A stretch of 64,000 nucleotides of DNA from Vibrio penaeicida (GCF_019977755.1 NZ_AP025146.1:221022-285021), one strand, 5' to 3'; counted from the stretch's first letter, positions 18,301-27,164 are shown. A program made the numbers and translations. The notes: generated by a model not told the origin, from the letters alone.

Positions 18301-20521
18301 GAAAATGGTCAACGAAATGCGTTCAGGCATGAACTGTGCTGACAAAGAAGATCCAACAACGTGCCGTCTTTTCGATGGAAATATGAGCCGATGCCGCGAT
18401 TACACGATGCCAGGCGCACCGGATTGTTGCTCTAAAAGCGATACTGGGGTTCCGTCTGGTGGGTGGGTTGAAAAAGCCAAACTCGGCTATGCCATGTTCC
18501 AGTTCGCTTCACATGAAATTACGACAAAGCTGATGTTTCAAGCATGGACAGGCGTAACCGGTATGTCTCAAGTGCCTGGCGCAGAGTGGGCCGGAGCGAC
18601 CTATGAAACCATTGTTAACGGCGTCAATACCTACGTCACCAACCCTATTATCAGTGGATGGAACAGTTTGGCTCAATCCGCTGGCGCAGATTGGGCAACC
18701 ATGGAACAAGTGACCATGAAAGGGGCTGAGGGTGCTGTTGGTACCGCTACTGGTCAAATGGCTGCCGAAGCCGGTACTGAATCCGTATTTGGTGACGGTA
18801 TGGCTCAATACGCTGCAAAAGGCGTAGTTAAAGTTATGGATACTTTTGGTGGTCGAGAATTAACGAAACAGTACTTTAAAGTCGGTACTGATGGGGTGGT
18901 AGAAGGATTTACGAATGAAATGGCCAACCAAGTGGCGACTTACATTGGTAATGTTTTCACTGTGATTGGTTGGATCTACCTCGCTTATCAAATCTACAAC
19001 ATCCTGATTGGGCTGCTTTACGCCTGTGATGAAGAAGATGTTCAAACCGTACAGCAAAATGAAACATTGAACTGCTATCGAGTGGATAAGAGCTGCACCA
19101 GTAAGTCTTTTTGGGGTAAGTGCCTCGAATACACAGAAAGGTACTGCTGCTATGATTCTCCGTTTGCCAAGGTCTTTTATAAGCAAGCCGCCATTCAGCT
19201 GGGTGAACGTCAAGGCAAAAGCTGGGTTCAATACATGAAGGACCAATCATGTAAGGGGTTCCCATTAAGCGAAGTGACGACGTTAGATTTCGACCGAATG
19301 GATTTTACTGAATTTACCAACTTACTGATGACCCCAGGAATATTGGCTTATGATCCGAACGCAATGCCGATGGACTACAAACCGCAAGGGAAATGGTCTG
19401 ATGGTGGCGCGAATACAGGGCCTGGCATGAATCAATTGAACGAGGAAGCCATTGTTCCAGGCTTGACCTTTATGGATGAAGCGCATAACGATAAACGTAC
19501 AGACGTGGTTGTGAATGAGTCGGAAGAAATGATTTGGTTCGATGATCATCAATCTTCAGGTAATGTCTGTTATACAGACTGTAATGTGGGAGGTAAGACC
19601 GGCACTTTTGACTCGGACCTTGGGTTCTGCGTTGAGACTGTGGAGCAATATGCGACGCCATTGTATTCATGTACGGACCCTGACCACAATCTGGTTGGCG
19701 ATAAGTGTAAGTTTCAGGTCATAGGCCCAACTTACCCAACGTGTGGACCGGGCTTTGAATTAAAAAGGGGTAAGTGCGTCGCAGACAATATCGTTCGTGA
19801 GCCGGCTATCCCATCTTGCCCGTCTGGTTATGAAGCGAATCTTGCTGAAAACCGTTGTGAGAGTTTACAGTTTGCCAATAAGTACGCGACTTGTAGTGCT
19901 CACGGTAGTGGATTCTCTATCGTCGGTGATAAGTGCGTGAAAAACGAAGTAGACGTTCAACCAATTCAGTTTGATTGTCCGTACAACTACTCGCCGAGCC
20001 CTACGTATGATCAATGTGAGCGGATTGTTGAGCACTCCCCTAATCCTGATCTGACTTGCGATAAAGGTGTGTACGATTCATTGTCAGGGAAGTGTCTAGA
20101 GCGGTTTACTAAGCCGATTGACAAGTCATGCCCGAGTCGAGATTACGTTCATGATGGCAATGGCAACTGCGTGAAAACGTCGGTACTGGAATACTACGTA
20201 GCTTTAGCTTGTCCTAGTGGGTACACCGAAAGAGATACTAAGACGTGTCAACGTCCGGGTCCCACGAGAACGCTTAATTATGGGTGTAAAGCAGGTTGGA
20301 CGTTTGAGAATGGCGATTGTGTGATGAATGTGTACGAAGAGCAAGCGGTCGGTACGTTCTGTGAAAATGAAATGCTGATCTACCAACCTGGCACGCGAGA
20401 TTGTCGAAAGACATACGAGACCAGCGCTGCAATTTCTTGCCCAACGGGATACGTAGAGAATCTCAATCGATGCGTCAAAAGAGAGGGCAATACTTATACC
20501 GGTAATTATGTGTGTCCGTAA
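15317..20521 (+). CDS. traN: giant TraN, mating-pair stabilisation protein
   Basis: 1734 residues, about three times F TraN (602) and well above SXT/IncC TraN. It has a long N-terminal signal region (hydrophobic residues 8-30), many cysteines throughout, and a region near residues 1040-1330 that carries the TraN signature: a CCSKSDTG-like start, a hydrophobic span (about 1206-1235, VIGWIYLAYQIYNILIGLLY), then cysteine-rich TERYCCYDSPFAKVFYKQA. Residues about 1414-1734 are roughly nine tandem Cys-rich repeats of 30-40 residues (pattern CPSGY...N.C). TraN sits in the recipient-facing outer membrane of the donor and stabilises mating pairs. It is on the opposite strand from traC, away from the other tra genes. 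Confidence 0.85.
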   Translation: MNSAKIVGGWILIFVQTAFPIWINILSALMYSQVANASQTFDEKYNQLLQQGAMGAANSVYNYDMPTLNTDTDHTLNPDEYFTDDTKKYFKSEVHAKDSVTSFNAPSGYTIDDFNEQAATNQGYMEDPNSINETLVDGDFLNSANDVDCSSATGHEKDVCEQRNNRKFLLDSAVGRHNFDSTVDFVLDATKDELDGTSPFIQQILGNDACSTVTTGGEDGEPILVSRQESCTRQYQTPTQECLLQRDMKTVFRATKTLYKIDTLVGVSNSPVNFISCGSGCNLAWLGTVGDNYLAGRCKIYQENIPLQVVKPSAIIDAKIDYAKWDDYMQIWLDNRKVWSGPNNNFPPETGGACELGTSWSRNPNTSIKHIFQSKRPGDILSIKNRVSVTGHGEAYARARITWRPSQVTWEHCRNNTGDRKPFRRICSDFVRNIQTPAMCSWALAGHGGSTIRNYARSLGCSNYFNGLNNRLNSVHKQNNHEPSGRQTWYVPSNVMVGNTSEGARKSVNPKFLNSCVSMLDKQNVPTSTRGQIERIYSNLGLDYRAGKIAAAYNARRVLLECPPITAAASGAPADLTGEHILDLPVMGAVGTQNKTRYESAFGINTNVTRRNFRLDHYQPGTHVPWYLDVHTDGLYDYEILDWGNPGNNWTIKLKLNLKYASFVEVKVNLHEVVTASFKPANDCQICPTLTASVDGKTYKVQGTGKGDWATTNGRVSGSSNHVTANPNSGRCYYGFQSDSGNCPNGWTKNPNGFCSKSVTQSCSTNLGQYDFEREKCRIGYQEFINNRLDGDLTCLQEVDAFETQQGVIFDNHHPGFMFMLPSWKLTIGTNDLPQNCYQAVLSLETEDDAFDNYECSTLEGKQKEDCLRGEICYPGPIPEDEVCYPLDTPWLDDPNAPLTPDHPECGEYVGNPNCTIDETLSGCIDWVDDAAVSGERQCVAEEVVFNCTEQTGTMPGTGDSSSLVCNSDIKCLGGECVQVTEETNGHFVEAATALKMVNEMRSGMNCADKEDPTTCRLFDGNMSRCRDYTMPGAPDCCSKSDTGVPSGGWVEKAKLGYAMFQFASHEITTKLMFQAWTGVTGMSQVPGAEWAGATYETIVNGVNTYVTNPIISGWNSLAQSAGADWATMEQVTMKGAEGAVGTATGQMAAEAGTESVFGDGMAQYAAKGVVKVMDTFGGRELTKQYFKVGTDGVVEGFTNEMANQVATYIGNVFTVIGWIYLAYQIYNILIGLLYACDEEDVQTVQQNETLNCYRVDKSCTSKSFWGKCLEYTERYCCYDSPFAKVFYKQAAIQLGERQGKSWVQYMKDQSCKGFPLSEVTTLDFDRMDFTEFTNLLMTPGILAYDPNAMPMDYKPQGKWSDGGANTGPGMNQLNEEAIVPGLTFMDEAHNDKRTDVVVNESEEMIWFDDHQSSGNVCYTDCNVGGKTGTFDSDLGFCVETVEQYATPLYSCTDPDHNLVGDKCKFQVIGPTYPTCGPGFELKRGKCVADNIVREPAIPSCPSGYEANLAENRCESLQFANKYATCSAHGSGFSIVGDKCVKNEVDVQPIQFDCPYNYSPSPTYDQCERIVEHSPNPDLTCDKGVYDSLSGKCLERFTKPIDKSCPSRDYVHDGNGNCVKTSVLEYYVALACPSGYTERDTKTCQRPGPTRTLNYGCKAGWTFENGDCVMNVYEEQAVGTFCENEMLIYQPGTRDCRKTYETSAAISCPTGYVENLNRCVKREGNTYTGNYVCP

Positions 20522-20540
20522 TTACTCGTGCTCAAAAACA

Positions 20541-20568
20541 AAACCCAGCCAAAAAGGCTGGGTTTTTT
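20541..20568. terminator. strong bidirectional terminator
   Basis: AAACCCAGCC, loop AAAAA, GGCTGGGTTT followed by TTTAT. It lies between convergent traN and the lipoprotein gene at 20582. Confidence 0.8.
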
Positions 20569-20581
20569 ATGTCTGCGGTAC

Positions 20582-21538
20582 TTAACGGTAGATCGAGCCT
20601 TTGGCAAATTCCTTGTACCAGTCCTTGGCTTGATTTTTAGATGATATTCGTACGACACGGTCATACTTCTCGTCACAAGTACGGCACGTAGACATCGTTC
20701 CCTGCCAATCCGTTGCTTCCATGATGGCCATAGAGTCAATTTGATTTATATCCGCTAATTTCCCGATATATAGAAACGATACGACTCTGTAATCACCCTC
20801 GGCGTTTTTAATGACAAGAGATGTCATACCAAGTAGGTACTCTTCTCCATCAATAGAGCAGTCATATCCGGCGGCGTACTGAGATAAAGGGCGAACGAAT
20901 ACTCTGGAAGCGGAATAGTTGTCGCCATCTTCAATTGGGTCGTAGTCAGCTGGCAAACATTCGATACCTTGCTGTGACAGGGCCTCAATCGTGCCATTTA
21001 ACCCATTGAGAAACGCAGTCTTGGTTTTCAGATGGATTTCATGGTGCGCACTTTTTGGCTCAATGCCTTGATAGGGTTCAAGCTCATCCATTGTGTTAAT
21101 GGAGGAAAAAAAGTGAGAGTTGGCTGACATATATTGCGTATTTCGTCTGTAATTGAGCTGCGCGCGATATTCGGGGCTACCCCAACTCGGGCTATCATTA
21201 TTCATCACCAGCAAAGAGGCGAGGCTAAGGTTGGTGAATGAAGTAAAAAACGTGGACGCTAAGTACACTTTTTCATGGGTTTTAAAGCCTAATGTGTCCT
21301 CAATATAGACATCGCTAAACGGTTCACCAGTTTCATCAAAAGAGAGGATCAGGTGACTCGCAATGTCACCTAGCTGCTGGCTTTGCATTACCTCAAAGTA
21401 GATTTCGTCTTGTTCCCAGTCTGTGTAATCTTCCTCTTCGAACATATCGTATACCTGAGAAAGAGTTCTTGGCTGACTTGCGCAGCCTTGAATTAGGACA
21501 AACCCTAGCAATAAAATTGATTTAAAAATTGTGGTCAT
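20582..21538 (-). CDS. lipoprotein of unknown function
   Basis: 318 residues from the ATG preceded by AAGGAGGTG; the frame is open upstream but only this start has a ribosome site and yields a signal peptide with lipobox (LIQGC, Cys near residue 19). Two CxxC-like cysteines occur near the end (TCRTC). The leader holds a variant of class II (TTTTCGTTTAG on the minus strand, 21567-21577 region). No family recognised. Confidence 0.65.
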   Translation of the reverse strand: MTTIFKSILLLGFVLIQGCASQPRTLSQVYDMFEEEDYTDWEQDEIYFEVMQSQQLGDIASHLILSFDETGEPFSDVYIEDTLGFKTHEKVYLASTFFTSFTNLSLASLLVMNNDSPSWGSPEYRAQLNYRRNTQYMSANSHFFSSINTMDELEPYQGIEPKSAHHEIHLKTKTAFLNGLNGTIEALSQQGIECLPADYDPIEDGDNYSASRVFVRPLSQYAAGYDCSIDGEEYLLGMTSLVIKNAEGDYRVVSFLYIGKLADINQIDSMAIMEATDWQGTMSTCRTCDEKYDRVVRISSKNQAKDWYKEFAKGSIYR

Positions 21539-21630
21539 TATGCACCTCCTTGCAGGATTTAGACTAAACGAAAACGTCCATATTCTCGGCTGAATTGAGA
21601 ACAAATCGAATCAAAGTCTCTTAAATGACA

Positions 21631-22122
21631 CTAAACAACGCGAACTATTCGATGAATCGCCAAGTTCGTAAGCTTCCATGCCACTTCACACTCATACAGC
21701 GTTGACGTTCTTGCCTGCTCAATTCGAGTGGAAATTTCCCGTTTGAGCTGCTCATAAATGTCATAGATAAGACGATGAAACACGTCTTGCTCGGAAACGG
21801 AATTAAACAGGGCCTTCGTAGGCTTAATCATGCGCTTCATTAGTGGTTCGCTGATATCGCCCTTTTCTACCTCTAACGAGGTTATCCATAACGGGAATGG
21901 TGTCTGCGCTACATGCGTAGCAATTGCAGTGCGATCTAGTTTCTGGAAAGCTGGGCGAGTTAATTCAGCGACCAGTTGGTTATAGAGAAGAATCGCGGTG
22001 CTAAAGATCATTTCTTGAGAACGCTCTGAAAGATGATTTTGCGAGTCAGTAAACTCGTATTGTCTACCATTGAAACCGCATTCCTCTAACTTAATTTCGT
22101 TCATGTATTTGCTTACAGTCAT
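21631..22122 (-). CDS. unknown protein
   Basis: 163 residues from the ATG of MTVSKYMNE, which has GAGG 8 bases upstream; an ATG 24 bases earlier lies inside the preceding gene. It is helical and soluble, with no recognised motif. It follows the gene at 22134 by 11 bases and is probably co-transcribed with it from the class I promoter at 22852. Confidence 0.55.
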   Translation of the reverse strand: MTVSKYMNEIKLEECGFNGRQYEFTDSQNHLSERSQEMIFSTAILLYNQLVAELTRPAFQKLDRTAIATHVAQTPFPLWITSLEVEKGDISEPLMKRMIKPTKALFNSVSEQDVFHRLIYDIYEQLKREISTRIEQARTSTLYECEVAWKLTNLAIHRIVRVV

Positions 22123-22133
22123 TCGAGGGTCCT

Positions 22134-22820
22134 CTAAACTTCGCAAAGCATCATGTGGCTATAGCCATCTACTTCATTGGCTCTCACCAAATGGGTACTT
22201 AAATAGGATGGATTGATTAGTAAAGCCGACAATTCACTGTCGTTGTGGGCCTCGTAGCGATCGTGTACCAGCAGGTCAAACACATAACCTCGAGCAAAGA
22301 ACTGCGGCGATTTGGTGTTAATCAATGTCTGATAAACCGCATTGAGTGACTCTCTCTCAAAGCCGTCTACGATGGTTGATCGCGCCAGTAACACATTGAT
22401 AATCACTCTTAGATGCTCATGGAAATAAAACAGCGTGCTTTGATGCTCAGTATTATCTAGTTGCTGCTCGCACACTTGCTTTGCCTTGCTGCAAATGAAT
22501 TGATGAAGCGTATTGTACTCGCCGAGTGTTAAAGACGTTTTCATTGAGTCAGTATCGAACTCGCTATAACTCATCTGAGCGCGCTCTAGCAAGTCACACA
22601 ACATTATGGCAACGTCATTTTGAAGTTCTCGGTCAAACAGTTTTTGGTTGTCGATTCCAATTCTGCCAATTTTTGTCTGAATGACCGTTTCATTCGCACT
22701 CATTTCCGCTTTCCAATCTGTGGTCATCAATTCGATGAAGTCGTCCTTCACGTAGTACTTCAATAGTGAAATGACCAATTGAATCGCTTCTCTGTCTTCT
22801 TTCGAGTAAAGCTGTGCCAT
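22134..22820 (-). CDS. unknown protein
   Basis: A 228-residue soluble helical protein with a good ribosome site (AAGGAGATG). No motifs recognised. It is the first gene of a two-gene leftward operon with a class I promoter, back to back with the rightward operon at 22922. Confidence 0.6.
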   Translation of the reverse strand: MAQLYSKEDREAIQLVISLLKYYVKDDFIELMTTDWKAEMSANETVIQTKIGRIGIDNQKLFDRELQNDVAIMLCDLLERAQMSYSEFDTDSMKTSLTLGEYNTLHQFICSKAKQVCEQQLDNTEHQSTLFYFHEHLRVIINVLLARSTIVDGFERESLNAVYQTLINTKSPQFFARGYVFDLLVHDRYEAHNDSELSALLINPSYLSTHLVRANEVDGYSHMMLCEV

Positions 22821-22851
22821 TACGCATCTCCTTTCTTTCGGCTTTACAAAC

Positions 22852-22879
22852 AGTGTCCTGCAAGCTTTTAAGCCGACAA
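22852..22879 (-). promoter_or_regulatory. class I promoter for the 22820 operon
   Basis: On the minus strand TTGTCGGC (22872-22879) with GACACT (22852-22857) exactly 16 bases after TTGTCG. Confidence 0.55.
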
Positions 22880-22883
22880 TGGG

Positions 22884-22898
22884 TTTCGCTTATTAGGG
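22884..22898 (+). promoter_or_regulatory. class II promoter motif for the 22922 operon
   Basis: TTTCGCTTATTAGGG, only 4 bases from the divergent class I box, so the two promoters are back to back and could be switched together. Confidence 0.5.
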
Positions 22899-22921
22899 AA
22901 AACGACAAAAGGAATGTTGAA

Positions 22922-23248
22922 ATGAGTCGAATAGTAAAATTTCAGTCTCTAATCAGTCTGATAATTTGGGCGGTGCTTGGTCTCTCATTCTTTTCTGAAG
23001 AGCCATTGGGATTAGTCGCCGCAGCCTTATACCTAATGCTGTTGGAAGTTCTTGTTATCGCCGAAATGGATGCAGAGCGAACCCGCTTGCGCAGCGCATT
23101 GAATGAAATACGTGTTCTATTGCCTGAACTCGAAGGTAAACCAGGCAACGAAGCACTAAAGCACAGATTCGCTGATCAGTGCAGAAAATTTGAAAATAGT
23201 CACCACAAACTCTTTGGGCAACAAGAGGTGAATGCAAATGACAGCTAA
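22922..23248 (+). CDS. small membrane protein with cytoplasmic tail
   Basis: 108 residues with AAAAGGAATG upstream of the ATG. Two hydrophobic helices (about 8-25 and 28-46) are followed by a charged helical tail. The gene overlaps the next one, so they form an operon from the class II motif at 22884. Function unknown. Confidence 0.6.
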   Translation: MSRIVKFQSLISLIIWAVLGLSFFSEEPLGLVAAALYLMLLEVLVIAEMDAERTRLRSALNEIRVLLPELEGKPGNEALKHRFADQCRKFENSHHKLFGQQEVNANDS

Positions 23249-23807
23249 TACCATATTCGATCTGACATTTCGGTTTTCAAAAATCGAAAACTCCTTCGTA
23301 TTCGGGATCGATAACATGACACTACATTGCCAAAATAAGAGTGGTCATGAGTTTAAGTTGTTCATCGATCGAGTGACATTGACAAAATTCAACGACGCAG
23401 GAAGTGTTTTCTCTCGTTGCCTAGAAGAGCAATGCAAATTCCACTGGTTGCCAATATTAAATATCTTCTGTAGCGAGTACCGGCTCAAACCTTTCTTTGC
23501 CCATCTTCTATGCCAACAAGAAAAAGACACGACCACACTACTCAACATCTACAGAATTGAATCGCATCCTGATGTAACACTGTTTGAACAACGCCGCGCA
23601 GTCCAATACGCTCTAAGCCAGTTGAACCCTGACGCAATGTTTTACGCCTTTGATCAGAAAGTGCCGACTGAGTACAGATTTGCCAAACACCTCGTACAAG
23701 AAAACATCCCTGTTCTCACTTTTACCGAAGATGAGCGCAATAATAAAATTGGGGAAGGTTTCGCCGGAAAAAGCATTGCTTTTTTCAACTACTACACGTT
23801 TTCTTAG
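23238..23807 (+). CDS. unknown protein
   Basis: 189 residues from the second of two close ATGs (23232 and 23238); the second has GGTG at better spacing. It is soluble, cysteine-containing and rich in aromatic residues; no family recognised. It overlaps the membrane protein gene upstream by 11 bases and is followed by the hairpin at 23842. Confidence 0.55.
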   Translation: MTANTIFDLTFRFSKIENSFVFGIDNMTLHCQNKSGHEFKLFIDRVTLTKFNDAGSVFSRCLEEQCKFHWLPILNIFCSEYRLKPFFAHLLCQQEKDTTTLLNIYRIESHPDVTLFEQRRAVQYALSQLNPDAMFYAFDQKVPTEYRFAKHLVQENIPVLTFTEDERNNKIGEGFAGKSIAFFNYYTFS

Positions 23808-23841
23808 GACGCTGAGTGCGGCGAACGTAAATTGTGGTGAG

Positions 23842-23867
23842 AAGCCAAGGTGTGAACACCTTGGCTT
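23842..23867. terminator. bidirectional terminator hairpin
   Basis: AAGCCAAGGTG, loop TGAA, CACCTTGGCTT between the convergent ends of the 23238 and 23881 genes. The T-tract is short. Confidence 0.6.
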
Positions 23868-23880
23868 GTCTGGCAGGAAG

Positions 23881-25242
23881 TTAGGCTTTTTCACCGATCA
23901 ATTCTGGGGTATCTCTGAAACGCCCAAATCGGGCATGCTGAAGACTGCCATCAGTCGTCATTTCTTGCGCAACCAATTCCACTTTTCTATTCATGAATTT
24001 GTCTTGGTTGGCATAAATTTCATCACGCAGTTCGTTACTAAATCCACCGCCGCAATATACGGTCTTTCCGTTATCTTCAAGTAGAACCCCAATTCTACCC
24101 AATGTGTTTTCTAGCTCTTTGCCCTTGTCGCCAGCCAAAATTTCCGTAATTGTTCCATCAAACGTTTTCACAGATTTCAGCTTCAACCATGAATCATTTT
24201 TACTAAAGAGATAGGGTTCATTAGGGTTCTTGACCATCACCCCTTCGCCTCCTGCGTAGATTATGCCATTGGCAATATCAAAGATTTCTGACTCACTGTT
24301 TACAAACCATGTTTTAACGATATCGCAAAAGCCCGTCAGCTCAGGTGCACAATTTAACTCTGACACAGCTTGTTTGAGACGCTGATAGCGGATTTTGGTC
24401 GCAGTCGGTTCTCGTTCAGCACCAGCTGTAAATGAACGGTCACAAAAGTAATCAAACGCTCGAAACTTAATGTTTGTTTCCACTTCCCCTTCACGCTTAT
24501 GGCCTAACGCAGATGCCGCCTCTTGCAATGTACCCACTTCGTCGCCATGAAAGTACACGCCCTCACCGTCGATCCAAATTGTTGTTGAATCCGCGAGTCT
24601 TGGGTCAATAAATTTGAGCAGCATAGCAAGCATCAACATTGGTCTGCGCAAGTGGGAAACTGTGATGATGGGGTTGCCTGTGTAAGTGAAAAAGGAAACG
24701 GATTGATCATCGAGATTGCACGATGCCAGTACACGCCATCCGTTCTCTTTCATCTGCACGATTGTTTCATCACCTAGTAGGGGGTTAAGAGCCCAATTCG
24801 AATATAAGGATGACGTGTAAGTTTTGCCCTTTTGCACTTGAAATATAGGGATTAATCGAGGGAAAATTTCGTTGGTGGCTGTCACGCCAACGCCGCAACC
24901 CGTTGATTTCTTAAGGCATAGCTGAATGAAGCGGTGTAACTCCGGTGATGAATCTGAGCTAAATGACTCCAACGCACGCTTTGCAGCATTGCCCGACAGC
25001 TCACGGCTTGCCAACTTATCCAGTAGCTCGAATGTCTCATCATCCCCTATATCTGACTCCATAGCGCCGCTGTGTGGAGGAAGTTTAGCAGCACCAACGC
25101 CATAGTTTATTTTGGGGTCGAGCAAGTAACGTAAGCCTTTTTGACCGACTGTGTCTAACTCCGATAAGAGTTCCTTTTTGGCGTTAATGCCCTTTAAACC
25201 GTTTGCTTTTACAAGTGATGTCACGAGATTCTGGATTGACAT
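23881..25242 (-). CDS. ATP-dependent DNA ligase (phage/plasmid type)
   Basis: 453 residues. An N-terminal helical region contains PKINYGVGAAKLP, as in T4-like ligases. Nucleotidyltransferase motifs: motif I reads MKENGWR (Lys near residue 164), motif III IDGEGVYF, motif IV EGVMVKN and motif V WLKLKSV. A C-terminal OB fold follows. The active-site lysine is kept, but the usual KxDG is KENG, with the aspartate replaced by asparagine. It would seal nicks in plasmid DNA, for instance after transfer or replication. It is transcribed from its own class I promoter, as are the methyltransferases. Confidence 0.85.
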   Translation of the reverse strand: MSIQNLVTSLVKANGLKGINAKKELLSELDTVGQKGLRYLLDPKINYGVGAAKLPPHSGAMESDIGDDETFELLDKLASRELSGNAAKRALESFSSDSSPELHRFIQLCLKKSTGCGVGVTATNEIFPRLIPIFQVQKGKTYTSSLYSNWALNPLLGDETIVQMKENGWRVLASCNLDDQSVSFFTYTGNPIITVSHLRRPMLMLAMLLKFIDPRLADSTTIWIDGEGVYFHGDEVGTLQEAASALGHKREGEVETNIKFRAFDYFCDRSFTAGAEREPTATKIRYQRLKQAVSELNCAPELTGFCDIVKTWFVNSESEIFDIANGIIYAGGEGVMVKNPNEPYLFSKNDSWLKLKSVKTFDGTITEILAGDKGKELENTLGRIGVLLEDNGKTVYCGGGFSNELRDEIYANQDKFMNRKVELVAQEMTTDGSLQHARFGRFRDTPELIGEKA

Positions 25243-25270
25243 AATGAAGTTCTCCCTTTCTGTTGTTAAA

Positions 25271-25298
25271 ACAATAAAGGGAGTATTAGAGCCGACAA
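25271..25298 (-). promoter_or_regulatory. class I promoter for the DNA ligase gene
   Basis: TTGTCGGC (minus strand, 25291-25298), 16-base spacer, TATTGT (25271-25276). This is the best -10 of the class. Confidence 0.6.
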
Positions 25299-25346
25299 CT
25301 TTGTGACTTATGGCTTTGAGTGTCAGTAGCTAATCAAAATCGTAAG

Positions 25347-27020
25347 TTATGAAGCGAGAAGAAGAGGAACCGACTTATCAGTGATTTGCAAATTCTTGGT
25401 AAAAGCAGGTAACGCAATTTCTGGTGAAATGTCTAACTCATCAGCCGCTTCATAACCATTTTTAATCCACCCTCTTAATCGCCCGTTTTCAATGTTTAAG
25501 TCGCATATAAACGATTGTGCAAATCTCAAATGGACGTTCCCGTTTTGAAACGCACGACAATCAAAGAGTAGTTCTTGTTTCCCTGTCGTGTGATTGTGAT
25601 AAAAGAACTCATGTTTTACGTTTGATGCCCAGTGAAGCGAGTCAGGCCTTTCAACCTTTGATATGTCATAGCCTAGATTAGAAGCTACGGTAATAATGTC
25701 GTTCAAGAAGTTCAAGCAACGGCTCTCAAGGCCACACGCAGGTGAGCGCCCCCATGTATCAACTTTAATTCCTCCCACTTTTGAAACAACGATACGAAGG
25801 TCAAGCTTATACCTGTCGAGGCCATCAGGTGTTCGTGAGTAACGCCACTCTTCTTTTCCGAACGTGCGCTCATTTGAGCGATACAATGTAATGTTCGCAT
25901 GACCCGTCATTGTGTCGAAAAGGTCAATCAATTGATCATCAAAGTAAGAATTGGCATTTTTGATCGCCCATATAATGATTGAATAGGCATTCTGAGCGTT
26001 AAAATCAACACTGGTTTGATTAAAGAGTTCTTCAAGCATTTGTTGTCGGGAGTTTGTTGTTAACTTGTCCAATATGACGCCCATGTTGTCAAAAAGCTCT
26101 TGCCAATAGAGGTTTTTCAACGATGCGATCTTGTTTTTTAGCCCCTCCTGTACGTTTTCGATACTCACGTTCAGCTCCTTAAGTAAATCGGCATCAACGC
26201 GATTTAACATCAAATACGTATCCATGATTTGCTTCATTTCTCGGTGGTATAACAATTCAAGGGTTTTAACTAATCCTTCGTTCTTTATGAGCTCGTTGCT
26301 GTGGGAAACCTGCTCTTTCATACGCTCAGCCATGCTTGCTTTGCGCTGGAACTCCTCTTGTTTGGTTTCATGTGTGCTGACCTTAAAGTGCTTAGAAAAC
26401 CAAAGTGAAAAAGGGTCAACGCTCATATTGTTGTCATCATAATGACGATAACTTTTACGCCCCGATTTTAGATCGATTTTTACAATATCAACTTTCGCAC
26501 GCGCTCGGCGGTCAGCCTCTAAAAAGTCACCCGAATAAATGACATTAGATATGGCTTTACGTGCCTTTATTGCATCACTGATCACATCTGAGTTTTTCCA
26601 GCGTTGAGGAATAACGAGGTAAATATACTCGGCGTTCGCTTCAAGAATGATTTTCTCAGCCCATTGAGTAAATAGGCTATAAGGGGGATTTGAAAAGATC
26701 ACATTTGCTGACTTGTCTATCAAAGTGTTTGATTCAAAATCTGAACCCACTACATAAATGCCTTTATCCATCTCCTTGATGAGTCGCTGTGATTTTTCGA
26801 TCGCAAACTTTTTACCGACCGTTAAAGCCTCCAGAGCTGAACCAGTGCCAGCGCCAATATCAAGAACGCTGCATCGGGGGTATTTCGTCTCATCACAACC
26901 GGTATCATAAATTTCTAGCATATCGGTTCGAACTGCAGCCAACATTTCGCTCGTGGTTGGATAAAACTCAAAATCCTCATTAGCTGCTTTAAGGTCTTCT
27001 ACTAGTGCCGTTACACCCAT
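25347..27020 (-). CDS. DUF4942-type adenine-specific DNA methyltransferase
   Basis: 557 residues. The N-terminal part is a class I SAM methyltransferase: motif I LDIGAGTGSALEAL (about 49-62) and catalytic motif NPPYS (near 113), typical of N6-adenine or N4-cytosine enzymes. Residues about 190-540 match the DUF4942 region found in plasmid and phage proteins (ANITLYRSNERTFGKEEW, RYKLDLRIVV). No restriction enzyme is coupled to it, so it is an orphan methyltransferase that may protect incoming plasmid DNA from host restriction. Class I promoter upstream. Confidence 0.8.
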   Translation of the reverse strand: MGVTALVEDLKAANEDFEFYPTTSEMLAAVRTDMLEIYDTGCDETKYPRCSVLDIGAGTGSALEALTVGKKFAIEKSQRLIKEMDKGIYVVGSDFESNTLIDKSANVIFSNPPYSLFTQWAEKIILEANAEYIYLVIPQRWKNSDVISDAIKARKAISNVIYSGDFLEADRRARAKVDIVKIDLKSGRKSYRHYDDNNMSVDPFSLWFSKHFKVSTHETKQEEFQRKASMAERMKEQVSHSNELIKNEGLVKTLELLYHREMKQIMDTYLMLNRVDADLLKELNVSIENVQEGLKNKIASLKNLYWQELFDNMGVILDKLTTNSRQQMLEELFNQTSVDFNAQNAYSIIIWAIKNANSYFDDQLIDLFDTMTGHANITLYRSNERTFGKEEWRYSRTPDGLDRYKLDLRIVVSKVGGIKVDTWGRSPACGLESRCLNFLNDIITVASNLGYDISKVERPDSLHWASNVKHEFFYHNHTTGKQELLFDCRAFQNGNVHLRFAQSFICDLNIENGRLRGWIKNGYEAADELDISPEIALPAFTKNLQITDKSVPLLLAS

Positions 27021-27054
27021 TGTTCAGGTCCTTTGATTGGTTCAGATAATCAAA

Positions 27055-27082
27055 AATTTACAGCGAGTAAAGCGCCCGACAA
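27055..27082 (-). promoter_or_regulatory. class I promoter for the DUF4942 methyltransferase
   Basis: TTGTCGGG (minus strand, 27075-27082), 16-base spacer, TAAATT (27055-27060). The only member with G at the last position. Confidence 0.55.
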
Positions 27083-27093
27083 TCCTCTTGCTC

Positions 27094-27106
27094 TTTTCGC
27101 TTATAG
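27094..27106 (+). promoter_or_regulatory. class II promoter motif for the 27165 gene
   Basis: TTTTCGCTTATAG, 11 bases from the divergent class I box. This arrangement also occurs at 22872-22898. Confidence 0.5.
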
Positions 27107-27164
27107 CTTCAAGCGAATATGCGTTACCCAATATCGACAAAACTACAGATAGAGAGAAACCTGA

